DNA of 64,000 nucleotides from Trichomonas vaginalis G3. Lineage: Eukaryota > Parabasalia > Trichomonadida > Trichomonadidae. The translations under genes were made by a program, and so were the position numbers. The stretch is taken from positions 11,314,082 through 11,378,081 of the forward strand of contig NC_067207.1 of the NCBI RefSeq assembly GCF_026262505.1, given 5' to 3'. Below are positions 10,187 through 20,076 of the stretch, piece after piece. Within the stretch, counting starts at the first letter, position 1, and each line of letters opens with the position of its first letter. Under the pieces are notes generated by a model that was not told where the DNA came from, ran no database searches, and saw only the letters and a program-made list of their open reading frames with translations.

Positions 10187-11257
10187 ATGTTTCAAATAAA
10201 TAACGATATGAATAGGGGCTTTACATTTGTGTCACTTACAATGACCAAGCATTTTCAATCACTTGGCAAGCAAGTGGATAAATGGTTTAATGATAATGGC
10301 TTCATTGAGACACACACAAAATTTCAAATATGCACCACACTTGAATATACAAAACTCTCAGTTGATCAATTTTGTGAATTTTTTAAAAGAATAAGTGAAT
10401 ATTTTGATGAAAAGGATACATATGAAATGATGCAGCATGCACATATCAATTTCGATGAAGATAAAGCAAATTACTACCGTGTATTAGAATCAATCTCACA
10501 ATTGCTTAAATTTAAGTTATTATCAGATATAATAACATTTTTACAAACAGATACTAAACCAGAATCACAACAGGATTCTAAAGAATTACCTTCTTCTACA
10601 CCTATAACTTCAAATACACAACCACCTCAGTTAACACCAGTATCTCCTCCTAAAAGTACACCACCACCGCAACCTCAGACACCACCCCAACCAGCTACAG
10701 TTAAATCAATAGAAGAAACAGAAAACAACAAATTACAATTGATCAAATGCGGAAATAAGAATCCAGATTTCAGTAAACTTTACAAAATACTTGAGAGAGC
10801 TGCAGATCAAGGAGATGAGGCTACTATCAAGTTTGCAGTTGATGAAAAATATACTGAAATGAGATTTGAATTCGGAAATGGAAGAGATGTAGTTCTTCAA
10901 GCTGCATTGAATGGAAATCTCCATCTTATTCAAATGCTCAACAAATTTGGTGCTAACATGAAAACAAAAGATAAAGAATTTTACACAATTCTTCATTTGT
11001 TTTGTTTGAAAGGAAATCTCGAAGGAGTCATCTGGTCTGTTGATTATGTTGATATTAATGGCAAAAAGAATGATCAATGGACTCCTCTTCACATAGCAGC
11101 TTGTACAAATAACGCAAAAATATGTGAATTCCTTTTGTCACTTCCTAACATTGAGAAGAATGCGTTGAACAATCACAAGAAAACACCGCTTGATGTAGCG
11201 ACTGCAGAACATTGCAAAGAAGCTATAAAAGTTCTCAAAAAGTACGGATGTAAATAA
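10187..11257 (+). CDS. Ankyrin-repeat protein
   Basis: Protein of 356 aa. Residues 1-120 are a helical N-terminal domain of the type that precedes ankyrin repeats in many trichomonad proteins. Residues 125-175 form a Pro/Thr/Gln-rich low-complexity linker with PPP runs. Ankyrin repeats begin near residue 195. The clearest units are DVVLQAALNGNLHLIQMLNKFGANM, YTILHLFCLKGNLEGV, WTPLHIAACTNNAKICEFLL and KTPLDVATAEHCKEAIKVLKKYG. Such proteins act as protein-binding scaffolds; the partner cannot be told. ATGs at codons 1, 8 and 19 are all possible starts. The stop is TAAATAAA, matching the known trichomonad polyadenylation signal. It converges with the transporter gene downstream. Confidence 0.85.
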   Translation: MFQINNDMNRGFTFVSLTMTKHFQSLGKQVDKWFNDNGFIETHTKFQICTTLEYTKLSVDQFCEFFKRISEYFDEKDTYEMMQHAHINFDEDKANYYRVLESISQLLKFKLLSDIITFLQTDTKPESQQDSKELPSSTPITSNTQPPQLTPVSPPKSTPPPQPQTPPQPATVKSIEETENNKLQLIKCGNKNPDFSKLYKILERAADQGDEATIKFAVDEKYTEMRFEFGNGRDVVLQAALNGNLHLIQMLNKFGANMKTKDKEFYTILHLFCLKGNLEGVIWSVDYVDINGKKNDQWTPLHIAACTNNAKICEFLLSLPNIEKNALNNHKKTPLDVATAEHCKEAIKVLKKYGCK

Positions 11258-11568
11258 AATAACATGAAATGCAATTTTTTTCACATATTTTTATAAGCAA
11301 ATAGTATTACATAAGTCTATAACCATATATAAAGATCCACAATAAAACACATATATTTAAAAACTTGAATAATAAAAGAATTTTCATGAAGTCAAGTGAG
11401 AAGCGGAAATGCATATTACTAATTTTTGTGCTAATTTCAAATAATGTATTAAAGATCAATTCCAATTGATAAAAAACACATTTATTATCAAATACAAAAC
11501 AATACAATAATATTTCCGTGTAAACTATACAATTCTATTAAATATTTCTATTGAATACGGAATAAAAA
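11258..11568. other. Convergent intergenic spacer
   Basis: 311 AT-rich bases between the 3' ends of the ankyrin gene and the transporter gene. No gene or notable repeat seen. It presumably holds both polyadenylation sites. Confidence 0.5.
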
Positions 11569-12735
11569 TTAAACCTTCAACTCAGGATCTTCTTCGACAT
11601 TTATTGCAATGTTATCATCTGACTCAAGTAAGCTTTCTCCAGGTTTAGTTACATCTTCCTTCATACAAGGTGCAACACCAATGTTCTGGTAAACACAAGC
11701 GCCGTAAACCATAATTCCGAATCCAAAAAGTTGAATAAACGAATAAGGAGTCCACGCTTCACCTGTTTTGAGGTATTTCTCTTCATATTTCGTGTTCACG
11801 ACACTCCAATAAATCGATAATTGGACAATCCAAACAAAAATAATTGTTAATTGGTCAAAAACCATTCGAGAGACAGCAGAAGCCTTACTGGTTATCTGAA
11901 GACCAAGGATTGTCCATATTCCGAACACTAAAACAGATAAAATAGATAGCCAAACCACACTTGAACTGTTAATTATCATTTTCCAAGTATCTTTGCAGTT
12001 TTCTAGCGGTAAAAGGAAGGAAGAAAATAGTAAAGACCAGATACCGTTTAATCCTGCGAGCTCTGATGGCGTAATTCCGACGGATTTCATAACTTTTTCT
12101 TCGATTATCATTGATATGGCTTGCAATGACTTAGAAAGAATACGGAGTATGATAAAGAAGGCGACAACCTTACTCGATGCAGACTTATGCGTTGATTTAC
12201 TCCCACTTAAAATCGCAGATATCGTAACGAAGACAATTGCAAGCAACGTTAAGTATACTCCTGATTTCTGATTCCGTTTAAGAGGCTTTTTGAGATAATA
12301 TGTTGTGATTAAGGCTCCAAAAATTAAAGTTGAGCTTCTTAACATGAGGGAAACAGAATAATTGATGTAGAGTGATGATACATTGCTTAGTGTTCCGGCC
12401 GATAAGTTGAAAAATGTTGCAATCGCTAAATATAAAAAAGGCTTGATAAATTGTTTGTTGTTAAACTTAGCAATCATAGAAATTGGATGTGATAAGAATA
12501 AGTATACGAAAACAAGAAACATTGATAGTGATCCTAGCCATGTGAAGTAAAATGGTTTATGAAACTTCTTTATTTCATCAATTCCTTTCGATTGACACTC
12601 AAAAAGGAATTTCTGAATAATATGCACTGATGCACCTACAGTAGGCATCAACAGCATAGAACAAAAATTCATAGGATTAGAGCAAATCCTTCGACAAAAA
12701 TAATGATGAACAAATATATATGGCATATAATTCAT
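11569..12735 (-). CDS. SLC35F6-like drug/metabolite transporter
   Basis: Up to 388 aa with about ten hydrophobic segments, the count expected for the drug/metabolite transporter superfamily. Two stretches match the SLC35F6 branch closely by memory: SLMLRSSTLIFGALIT (family: SFQMLRGAVIIFTGLFS) and SAVSRMVFDQLTIIFVW (family: SATTRMVLDSLRTVVIW). SLC35F6-type proteins sit in endomembranes such as lysosomes; the substrate is not established and I do not assign one. The C-terminal ~40 residues are hydrophilic and acidic, so cytosolic. The family usually begins just before the first membrane segment, so Met22 (ATG complement at 12670-12672) or Met27 is a likelier start than the first ATG. Convergent with the ankyrin gene. 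Confidence 0.8.
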   Translation of the reverse strand: MNYMPYIFVHHYFCRRICSNPMNFCSMLLMPTVGASVHIIQKFLFECQSKGIDEIKKFHKPFYFTWLGSLSMFLVFVYLFLSHPISMIAKFNNKQFIKPFLYLAIATFFNLSAGTLSNVSSLYINYSVSLMLRSSTLIFGALITTYYLKKPLKRNQKSGVYLTLLAIVFVTISAILSGSKSTHKSASSKVVAFFIILRILSKSLQAISMIIEEKVMKSVGITPSELAGLNGIWSLLFSSFLLPLENCKDTWKMIINSSSVVWLSILSVLVFGIWTILGLQITSKASAVSRMVFDQLTIIFVWIVQLSIYWSVVNTKYEEKYLKTGEAWTPYSFIQLFGFGIMVYGACVYQNIGVAPCMKEDVTKPGESLLESDDNIAINVEEDPELKV

Positions 12736-12906
12736 TCGTTATATACTATTATTAGGCAAGTTTGTCTCTAATGATTCGGTTCTGATTCTAATAATTTTTA
12801 GAAAAATACGGTTCAAGTGTTGCCTGAAGCAAAAAATGCTATTAAAATATTTTTTAATTATAAATTACACATTCCTGAAAGAAGATTTTGTAATTTTAGC
12901 AGTTAA

Positions 12907-13425
12907 GGGTGGCTTCCGACCAAATTGTCACTTTTTAGCCCAAGTGAGAAAATTTCGTAATTTATAACCAAGTTTTTTTAAATCTATATTTAATAAAGAT
13001 TCTATTTTTCTTATTAAATTTCAAAAATGAGGGGGTTCGGAATCGTCCACAAATTGCTGAAAGGGTTTTTGCCAGTTTTGAATCCGCTTATTTTTATCGA
13101 CCAAAATTATAATAAATATAATTTTCGATAAGTATTCGACCCAAATGATTCTTCAAAAAATTATTTTTCGGATTTTATTCCGTAAAAAAACGTTACAGAA
13201 AACGCTTATAAAATTTCGAATTTTCCCTAAAAAATTCAGTGCAGGTCGATTTAAGAGATTTTTCAAAAATAATCATATCAGTAGATAGGGTATAATATAG
13301 AGAAGCTTTATGAATAACTTAAAATCCGGGAAACTCAATATTCAACGAGAAAAACGCTTAACGAATCTCACTTTTGGTGTAAACATCACAAAAAATTGAG
13401 AGGGCTTTCTGGTCGGAAGCCTCCC
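12907..13425. mobile_element. Small non-autonomous TTAA element (MITE)
   Basis: 519-base element with imperfect terminal inverted repeats GGGTGGCTTCCGACCA (left) and GGGAGGCTTCCGACCA (right, read from the other strand), flanked on both sides by TTAA (12903-12906 and 13426-13429). The interior is non-coding and AT-rich with runs of A and T. TGTCACTTTT lies 19 bases inside the left end only. A TTAA target duplication is typical of piggyBac and of Sola3, but the GGG ends match the Mutator-like element at 27448 in this window, so the superfamily is left open. Confidence 0.8.
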
Positions 13426-13696
13426 TTAACATATAAGGAAGTGTGGTTAAAACCATTCTTATATGATCTCATACATTTCATTAAGCTCATCATACTATTA
13501 GAAGCACTCCAAATGCTGTTATATGTAAAATTTTAATAAGAAACCAATATTTCGATTTAACAAGTGGATTTGTATTAAGTTCATCATACTTAAGATGTTA
13601 GTGCAGGAATTTTCCCATAAAAAATTGATCGATTTAAAAATCTTCGGTTTTGGGAAAAAATCTTATTGGAACGATTAATTTCAATAGTTATAATAA

Positions 13697-14742
13697 GGGT
13701 TTCGTTTTGCGAAAAAAACGTACAATACGCAATTTCGCTAAAAAAACATTTAGCTAGCAATTTCGACCTTTGACTCCACTCAAGACGTCACTTTTTTAAT
13801 TTTGTGCTATCATATTTTTGGAAAATCTTTATGAATATTATATAAAAAGTCTCTTTAATATCTATATTTCATATTTTTATCGATTTTTAAAGTTTTCGCG
13901 AAAAGTATTCAATTATTTTTGCTATTTGGTCGGGTAAATGTCAGATTTGCGACATTTTCTGATATGATATTCAGATTCTACGTTGATAATAATGCTTATA
14001 GAACCCTCTTGCTATTGTGTCAAAATTGCGAAACCGATAGCAAAAATATCTCGCAATATCAAAATTGAGATATTGAGTGAATTATGCATTATAGAGATTA
14101 AAAATCTGATTTGTGAAAACATCTCATCAGTTTCTAGCTAATTCAAAAATCTTTACTATCTTATTTGATTAAAATGAAAAGGGAATAGTTTCATTATGCT
14201 TTAAATGACAGCCTTATAATATAATCATAGTTTTCGCTCAATATGCAGCATTTTTTTTCGAAATCTATGGTCAATGTCCTAAATACTGATTGCTTTGCAT
14301 TCATATCTCTTACATTTTCTATACCCACATCACTATTCATTGCTATTCCTATCTTTTTCATTTTTGTTTGTTTCTCATAATTTCTCAAAAAACACGATAA
14401 CTTGATATTTGTAAATATCATACTTTATAACGTAAATAAGAACTTGACCTATTAAGAAAAGCAGTAATGAAAAGAAAATCTGAAATTCATAAAAATTACA
14501 AGTTTCTGATGACAATTAGCTTAATTAAACCAGGTACAAGATTATATAATTGTATTTTCTATCCAATTATCCATATAATATCTTATCCAGAAAAAATAAC
14601 TTGATCAATACCAAATGATTTTTTAACTAGTAAATAAAGTATTTTCTTTACACACACATTGTATATCATAGTTTTTTTGGTTTCGCAAAACATCCAAAAA
14701 CAAATATGCTATAAAAGTGACAATTTTAGCAAAACGAAACCC
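13697..14742. mobile_element. Non-autonomous element with GGGTTTCGTTTTGC ends
   Basis: 1,046 bases between inverted termini GGGTTTCGTTTTGC at 13697 and its complement ending at 14742. The flanks read ATAA on the left and TTAG on the right, so a TTAA duplication, if it existed, has decayed. AAAAGTGACA lies 20 bases inside the right end only. No transposase: the one longer frame (14194-14421, minus) has no family signal. Likely an older relative of the 12907-13425 element. Confidence 0.6.
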
Positions 14743-14993
14743 TTAGTTATAAAACAGAACATCCATTAATACATACAATGAACACAAATTCAAGCTTTTT
14801 AAGTTTAAATGAGCCATTGGGAAGTCGTTTTTTTCAATCAAAAAATTCTATTTATATTCAATAGATTTATTTCTTATTATTATGCTTTATGAGTATATTT
14901 GGAAGATGAGTGATAGAAAGATTTTAATTCAAAATTTAGGCCATTATTCAATCAAAATTCAATAGAACGATAATTTACATTTTTTCTCTACGA

Positions 14994-15347
14994 ATGTTTA
15001 TTATTGCCTTAATTGCATTCCAAGACATCATCATTCCACAGATCAAGAAAGAACCAGATGACAAGGAAAAACGCGCTATTCAATCAAATTTCTTCTTTCA
15101 ACCATCAAATCCAGTAACAGATGAAAATGACAACAAAAAAGATGCTTTTCAAAATCAAAAACGTGAACAAACTTGTAGTGGCCTGCAAACTAATGGTTCA
15201 CTTCATAAGCTTTCAAAACAAACGACAGATAATGTTGATGAAAAACCTTTGATCGAATACGTTTTAGTTGCTGCTTTATGCATTCTTCTTAACTTCGGAT
15301 CATACGCGGGCGTTAGAATTATGTTTGATTTTATTCTATCAGTATAA
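14994..15347 (+). CDS. Small membrane protein, unknown
   Basis: Protein of 117 aa. The first ten residues (MFIIALIAFQ) are hydrophobic but short for a signal peptide. The middle is Lys/Asn/Gln-rich and hydrophilic. Residues about 88-110 form one membrane segment (YVLVAALCILLNFGSYAG) close to the C-terminus. It could be tail-anchored, or a signal peptide plus anchor. The ORF begins 250 bases past a transposon end. No homologue recognised. Protein-like composition and a clear membrane segment support it as real, but its short length keeps confidence modest. Stop is TAAA. Confidence 0.45.
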   Translation: MFIIALIAFQDIIIPQIKKEPDDKEKRAIQSNFFFQPSNPVTDENDNKKDAFQNQKREQTCSGLQTNGSLHKLSKQTTDNVDEKPLIEYVLVAALCILLNFGSYAGVRIMFDFILSV

Positions 15348-15600
15348 ACAATTATATACTTTAATTTACAGTAGCTTTGTATTGCAAAGCTATGATAAAT
15401 CACCCCAAGCATTAATATCCAAAAGATATTAGCTGGATTTTGTATTTTTTATATCGATATTTTTATACTAGTTTTTACATCCTCATATTCCTATTTTATA
15501 TCACAATTGTGCATCTATAAAATTTTCCTATCTTAACTTTTAAATCCTCATTAACAATTTCAAATTTTTTGAATCTTAAAGTAAAATACTTTGATCTATT

Positions 15601-17185
15601 AAAGGTACATTCACTATTTTTGACAAAATTTTAAATTTTCATGGGGTTGTAAATCTTATAATAACTAGATGAATAAGGAATGAATCCCAGTATAATGTGC
15701 ATCATTATATTAAACACTATATGTAAGGCTAATGATTCTATTAACACTTATGAAGATCTATAGTATTTGAGCAGATAAATTTGATAATTTCCAAAACTCT
15801 TATATTTCAAAATTAAAGTGTGCGAATGCATTTAAATGAGAGCAAAAAGAGATTGATGCTGTTAAAACTAGGTGTTAATTTGCAATTATTTCGCATCACA
15901 AGAACTACCCAGTAAATTCGGCTATCTTTCTTTGCAATTATTCTCCATTATACATATAATATAATGGTTAGGGTTTGAAGAAAAGTTACTAGAGAATTAT
16001 TGACTTTTGAAATAATGCAGAATTTTACTTGAAGAAATCATTAATTTATGAGTTCCAAATTGCTAAGCATGACGAAGGATCATTAAATTTGCTACAATTA
16101 AATACACTTATTGCAGAATTAAGATTTTTGAAATTAAAAGTTTGAAATATTGCCTTTTTGAATAAAAATTTAAATTTTATTATATAATCATGATAATATC
16201 TTATAGAAATTAAAAGAAAATATTTTAAACCATTCAAATATTTTGAATGTCTTATCAATTTAAAATATTAAAAGATAGCTTGATTTTATCATCATTAGTT
16301 GTTATCAAAGTTTTCTTCTTTTGATGAACAACAGTAAATGATTTGTTAATTACTTGTCTTCCTTTTTCGCAGCAAAATCGAAAGTTATGATGATAATCTT
16401 GCTGTCAATTTTGAAACTCTCTGATTTACAAGTAAGCATTCCTTTGGAAAAGCAGTCCTATTCTGTTTTCAAGATATTTTAAAGCCTCCATTTCATACAA
16501 TGCGCAGATCTATTCGAAATTGCAAGAACTCTCAAGAAAAATGCAGCAGCAAAGAAGATTCCATAGTTTCTAGCATCAAAAATTTACAACCTTAATACAA
16601 CAGTTCAAGAGAAGCTCGAAAAGAAAATATTTAACCATAAAGCTGGAAACCATTCGATATCTACTATTGGATCTAATAAAAAGTTAATTATAACATATTT
16701 AACATGCTATTTGTTGACTTTGTTCCATTATATTACCATATATATCTTTTTGAAATCTAAAATATTTTTACGATTTTAACCATGTGTTGTTGAAACCATA
16801 TATCAATCTTAGCTAAAGTATAGTTTATGAGTCTGTCACCATCTAATGTATGAATTTTCAAAAATGTCAAATATGTTCATTTTTTCTGTAGATTCAGCCA
16901 TAATTTCATGTTGTTATACTATTCAACTATTATTTAATATTTTTATCGATTTAAATATATGATGAGATGCTTAGTTCTCCTGGAAATCGATTTTTAATCG
17001 CAATTTTAACTTTCCAAAAAAAATTCAAAAATAAAAACCCCTATCAATTTTCTAAGTTTTATAACTCGCCAAATCTCTAGCCAAATTTTTTTTGGCCCGT
17101 ATAAATATTGTTAGGCACTATATAGGGATGCTATTTATCCTATTTTCATCCCATTTTACTGTTATCGCCTAGTGAATGTACCTTT
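15601..17185. mobile_element. Non-autonomous DNA transposon with 8-bp target duplication
   Basis: 1,585 bases bounded by inverted termini AAAGGTACATTCACTA (left) and the complement of the same 16 bases (right). The target GATCTATT is duplicated at 15593-15600 and 17186-17193. The interior is non-coding (best frame 70 codons at 16046-16258, no signal). An 8-bp duplication is typical of hAT elements, but no transposase or hAT end motif is visible, so the superfamily is uncertain. Exact target duplication indicates a fairly recent insertion. Confidence 0.8.
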
Positions 17186-17553
17186 GATCTATTATTTTAA
17201 ATAAGACTGAAAAACGAAAAATCAAAATTAAAATGATTTTTAATCACTTTATTCAGGAAAATTAAAAATCATGTAATAAAACTTAAAGTAATTATTAGAC
17301 TTTGACCTTGCATGTGATTTTTGTTTTGATGTATCCATTATGGTGCAATATCCAATGTCATACAACTAATCTTTCTCTTCAATAGTTTCTTAATTTTTCC
17401 TAGATGCATTAATATTAGGAAATTCATCAGTAACTGAATCATGATATAATCATACATATTTAAAATGTTGCTCCGAATTAGATATTAAAAAAAATTTAAA
17501 ATTCCGAAGTGAATAAAATTTTTTAATTAAATTACGAATGAGATTTACTATAT

Positions 17554-19284
17554 TTAATCTGCATTTGTTTTCTGACTGCGGTCAGCGATTTTTGGTCTAT
17601 CAAGTTTCGGTTTTTTGTTCTCTTGGGATGATGGAAGGGTTTCCTCATTTGAAATTCCATTGCATCCTTTTGGAGGTTGTTTGCCTTCTTCAGATAAATC
17701 ATTTTTTTCTGGTAAACGAACACCGGTATCAACAAGTTGAAGAGGTTTCTTTTCTTGACCATTAAGAACATCTAATCCTGGACGGCGCTTAACTGCGGCA
17801 TGGACTTTAGTAGGAATGAAATAGCCTAATGACATGCATAGATAAGTATGTTCTTTATAGAAAGTTGGGTCTTTGCACTTATCTCCAAGTGTACTGAAAC
17901 TGTTAGATTTAGAATTGTGAAGTTCGTCTGCGTGTGCTTTAGGTGGGAAAAATAGCGACCAAAAGTTTTCTTCTGAGTCTGATTCTTTATTTGTAGCTTG
18001 TTCGTTAACTGGACTGCCTTTGCCTGGACCAAAAAGTTTCTTAAGACACTCGAAATAAGTTAGACCATCGCATATACCATTTTCTATAGCGTGGTTGAGC
18101 ATCTCTGGGTTACTTAAATCAACTTTAGTATGAGGACCACCAGTGGCACCCATAGAAGGAGGTTGAAATTCACCCCATAAATCATTTTTCTCTGCGAAAG
18201 GAAGACTTGTATAATTTATGTCATCCTCTTTCCATGATGACAGGGGAGGTTTGAAAAAGCCTAATGATTTGCATTGTTGAACATGTTGTAGATAGAATGT
18301 TCTGTTTTTGCACTTTTCTGCATATCCAGACAAATAATTTGTTCTTAAACTAGGACGTGCAACTTGTTCTTTTTGTGAAATAGTGCCACACCATGGACAA
18401 ATTGTTCCATCTGAATTTTTGTCAGGCCTATAGGAGGCTGATCCTTGTCCAAGCAAACCAGCACAATCCGATGCATTGGTGCACGTTAGTTGACTTGGGT
18501 CATCGACTGGTTCTTCTGTTTTTTCTGTTTGTTTTGTAGATAAGATGCCCTTTGGAGTTGACTGTTTTCTGTTGGTATATGGGGTGGATTTAAGAGGTTG
18601 TAATGTTTGTTCGTTTGTTTGTGATTCTTCCTGATTGTTAACAAAATATGAATAAGAATCTTTGTAACGACGTGAAGGTGCTGCAGATGTTTTTGTTTTT
18701 GGAGTGAAGTATTTCCACAAATCAAAGTTTGATTCTAAAGTATCAATTTCTTTGCATAAAGATGGATATTTTTCAGAGAATCTTTGATCTTGGCACTTTT
18801 CCAGATAATCAGCAAGGTTAACCATGTTTGGTGTGAATGAAGCTAATGGTTTAACTTCTTCTTTTTGTAGATACATACCACATCCAATGCAATATGGTGA
18901 CTCTTCTTGGTTTATTTCAGATTCTTGTTTTTCAACTGGTAAAACTCTTAAAACAGAACGAGGTTGAGGACGTTTACCTGCGATAGAGGGTCTGTTTTTG
19001 GTATTAGTAAAAACTGTTCTTTGTTGAAGACGATCATCATACGCCATTGTGTCTTTGGGAGAGAAGTGTCTGAAGAGAGGCTTGTCTGTGCGTAACTTAA
19101 AGCCAGTATTAATAAGTTTAAGTGGTTTCAAATTTTCGACGGAAATTTTATTTTCTGAATTTATCTCCGTTGTGGCTTGATTTTGCTTGGGAGTGGATGA
19201 AATCGGATTTGCTTGAGAATCCATGCTACGCGGGGTAAAAATATCATCAACAATAGCTTGATTTAAACAAAGAAAGAAAAACAT
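17554..19284 (-). CDS. Cysteine-motif mosaic protein, copy A
   Basis: Protein of 576 aa from a lineage-specific family with four members here. It begins with a short hydrophobic stretch (MFFFLCLNQA), possibly a weak signal peptide. Modules follow in order: LKPLKLINTG; PYCIGCGMYLQKEE; a block with EKCQDQRFSEKYPSLCKE ending in DLWKYFTP; LTCTNASDCAGLLGQGSA; ICPWCGTISQKEQ; NGICDGLTYFECLKKLFGPGKGSP; DKCKDPTFYKEHTYLC; and a tail from the LQLVDTGVRLPE module. The paired cysteines (CxxCG knuckles, and C...C helical pairs spaced 11-13) suggest small disulfide or metal-stabilised units joined by disordered Lys/Ser/Thr linkers. The first ~190 residues are nearly identical to copies C and D, but the middle is different and shorter. 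Function unknown; a secreted or surface role is inference. Confidence 0.7.
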   Translation of the reverse strand: MFFFLCLNQAIVDDIFTPRSMDSQANPISSTPKQNQATTEINSENKISVENLKPLKLINTGFKLRTDKPLFRHFSPKDTMAYDDRLQQRTVFTNTKNRPSIAGKRPQPRSVLRVLPVEKQESEINQEESPYCIGCGMYLQKEEVKPLASFTPNMVNLADYLEKCQDQRFSEKYPSLCKEIDTLESNFDLWKYFTPKTKTSAAPSRRYKDSYSYFVNNQEESQTNEQTLQPLKSTPYTNRKQSTPKGILSTKQTEKTEEPVDDPSQLTCTNASDCAGLLGQGSASYRPDKNSDGTICPWCGTISQKEQVARPSLRTNYLSGYAEKCKNRTFYLQHVQQCKSLGFFKPPLSSWKEDDINYTSLPFAEKNDLWGEFQPPSMGATGGPHTKVDLSNPEMLNHAIENGICDGLTYFECLKKLFGPGKGSPVNEQATNKESDSEENFWSLFFPPKAHADELHNSKSNSFSTLGDKCKDPTFYKEHTYLCMSLGYFIPTKVHAAVKRRPGLDVLNGQEKKPLQLVDTGVRLPEKNDLSEEGKQPPKGCNGISNEETLPSSQENKKPKLDRPKIADRSQKTNAD

Positions 19285-20076
19285 GAAAAAAAATTGTCAA
19301 AACCGAAATCATTTTCAATTGATAACTAATTAACAAATTACAATATACAGATATATTTATATATAAAATTTTTTCCAGAAAAACTTTCACTCAAAACTTT
19401 ATAACATAAAAAACATCAACTTATAATACCGATCACACCGATTTAAATTTATTTATTTATCCATCTGTAAAACTGACAATTAATTCAGAATTTTTGATAT
19501 AGAATCAAACCATAAAAAACTTTTACTAATTTCTATTATGGGAATCACGATTTCTATTATAGGAATCACAATAATTATTAATTTAGCAATTGAGAAATCT
19601 GCTTTAGATAGAATAATTAAAGTTTAATCAACGATACAAAATAAACAGAAACATTTCAGCGTGAAACGGCAAGTTTCAATACAAAATTTCAATAATTTTT
19701 CATAATTTTGAAGAATGTAAGACATCCATGAGTTATGATATTCCCAAACTTTCTAAATATCACAATCTTAGATCAAGATTTTGAAATTATGTTGCATTTG
19801 GAACAGCAGCATTAACAGTTTGGTTTCGAGATACCAAATTAAAAAAAATTCTTCATCCTATATATATGATTGTTTTATATTTTTACTCAGTTTAACATAT
19901 TTAATAATTTTGAATTTTAAAAAATGTCGAAGATTCATAATTTATTATTTCTGCTTTAAATTTTAGTTAAAATTAGGTGTATCTTGTTTGTCTTCTTATA
20001 GGCTATTTTTAATGGCGGATAATAGTGCCTGCAGTCTTGAATGGTTTAAAGAATTCCCACAAATCAAAGTTTGATT
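19285..20076. repeat. Duplicated spacer between copies A and B; uninterrupted Polinton target site
   Basis: 19285-19672 is practically identical to 26906-27291 and the part from 19676 on to 61244-61640, with only a few differences. The junction GAAACGGCAAGTTTC at about 19665-19680 is the undisturbed version of the site where the Polinton inserted (AACGGC duplicated at 27286-27291 and 61238-61243). It contains two tandem copies of TTTCTATTATxGGAATCAC near 19530-19570. No gene is seen; it must carry the promoter of copy A on the minus strand. Confidence 0.85.

Noticed and set aside
14194-14421. 75-codon minus-strand ORF
   Set aside because: Inside a non-autonomous transposon, no family signal, ordinary length for AT-rich chance frames.
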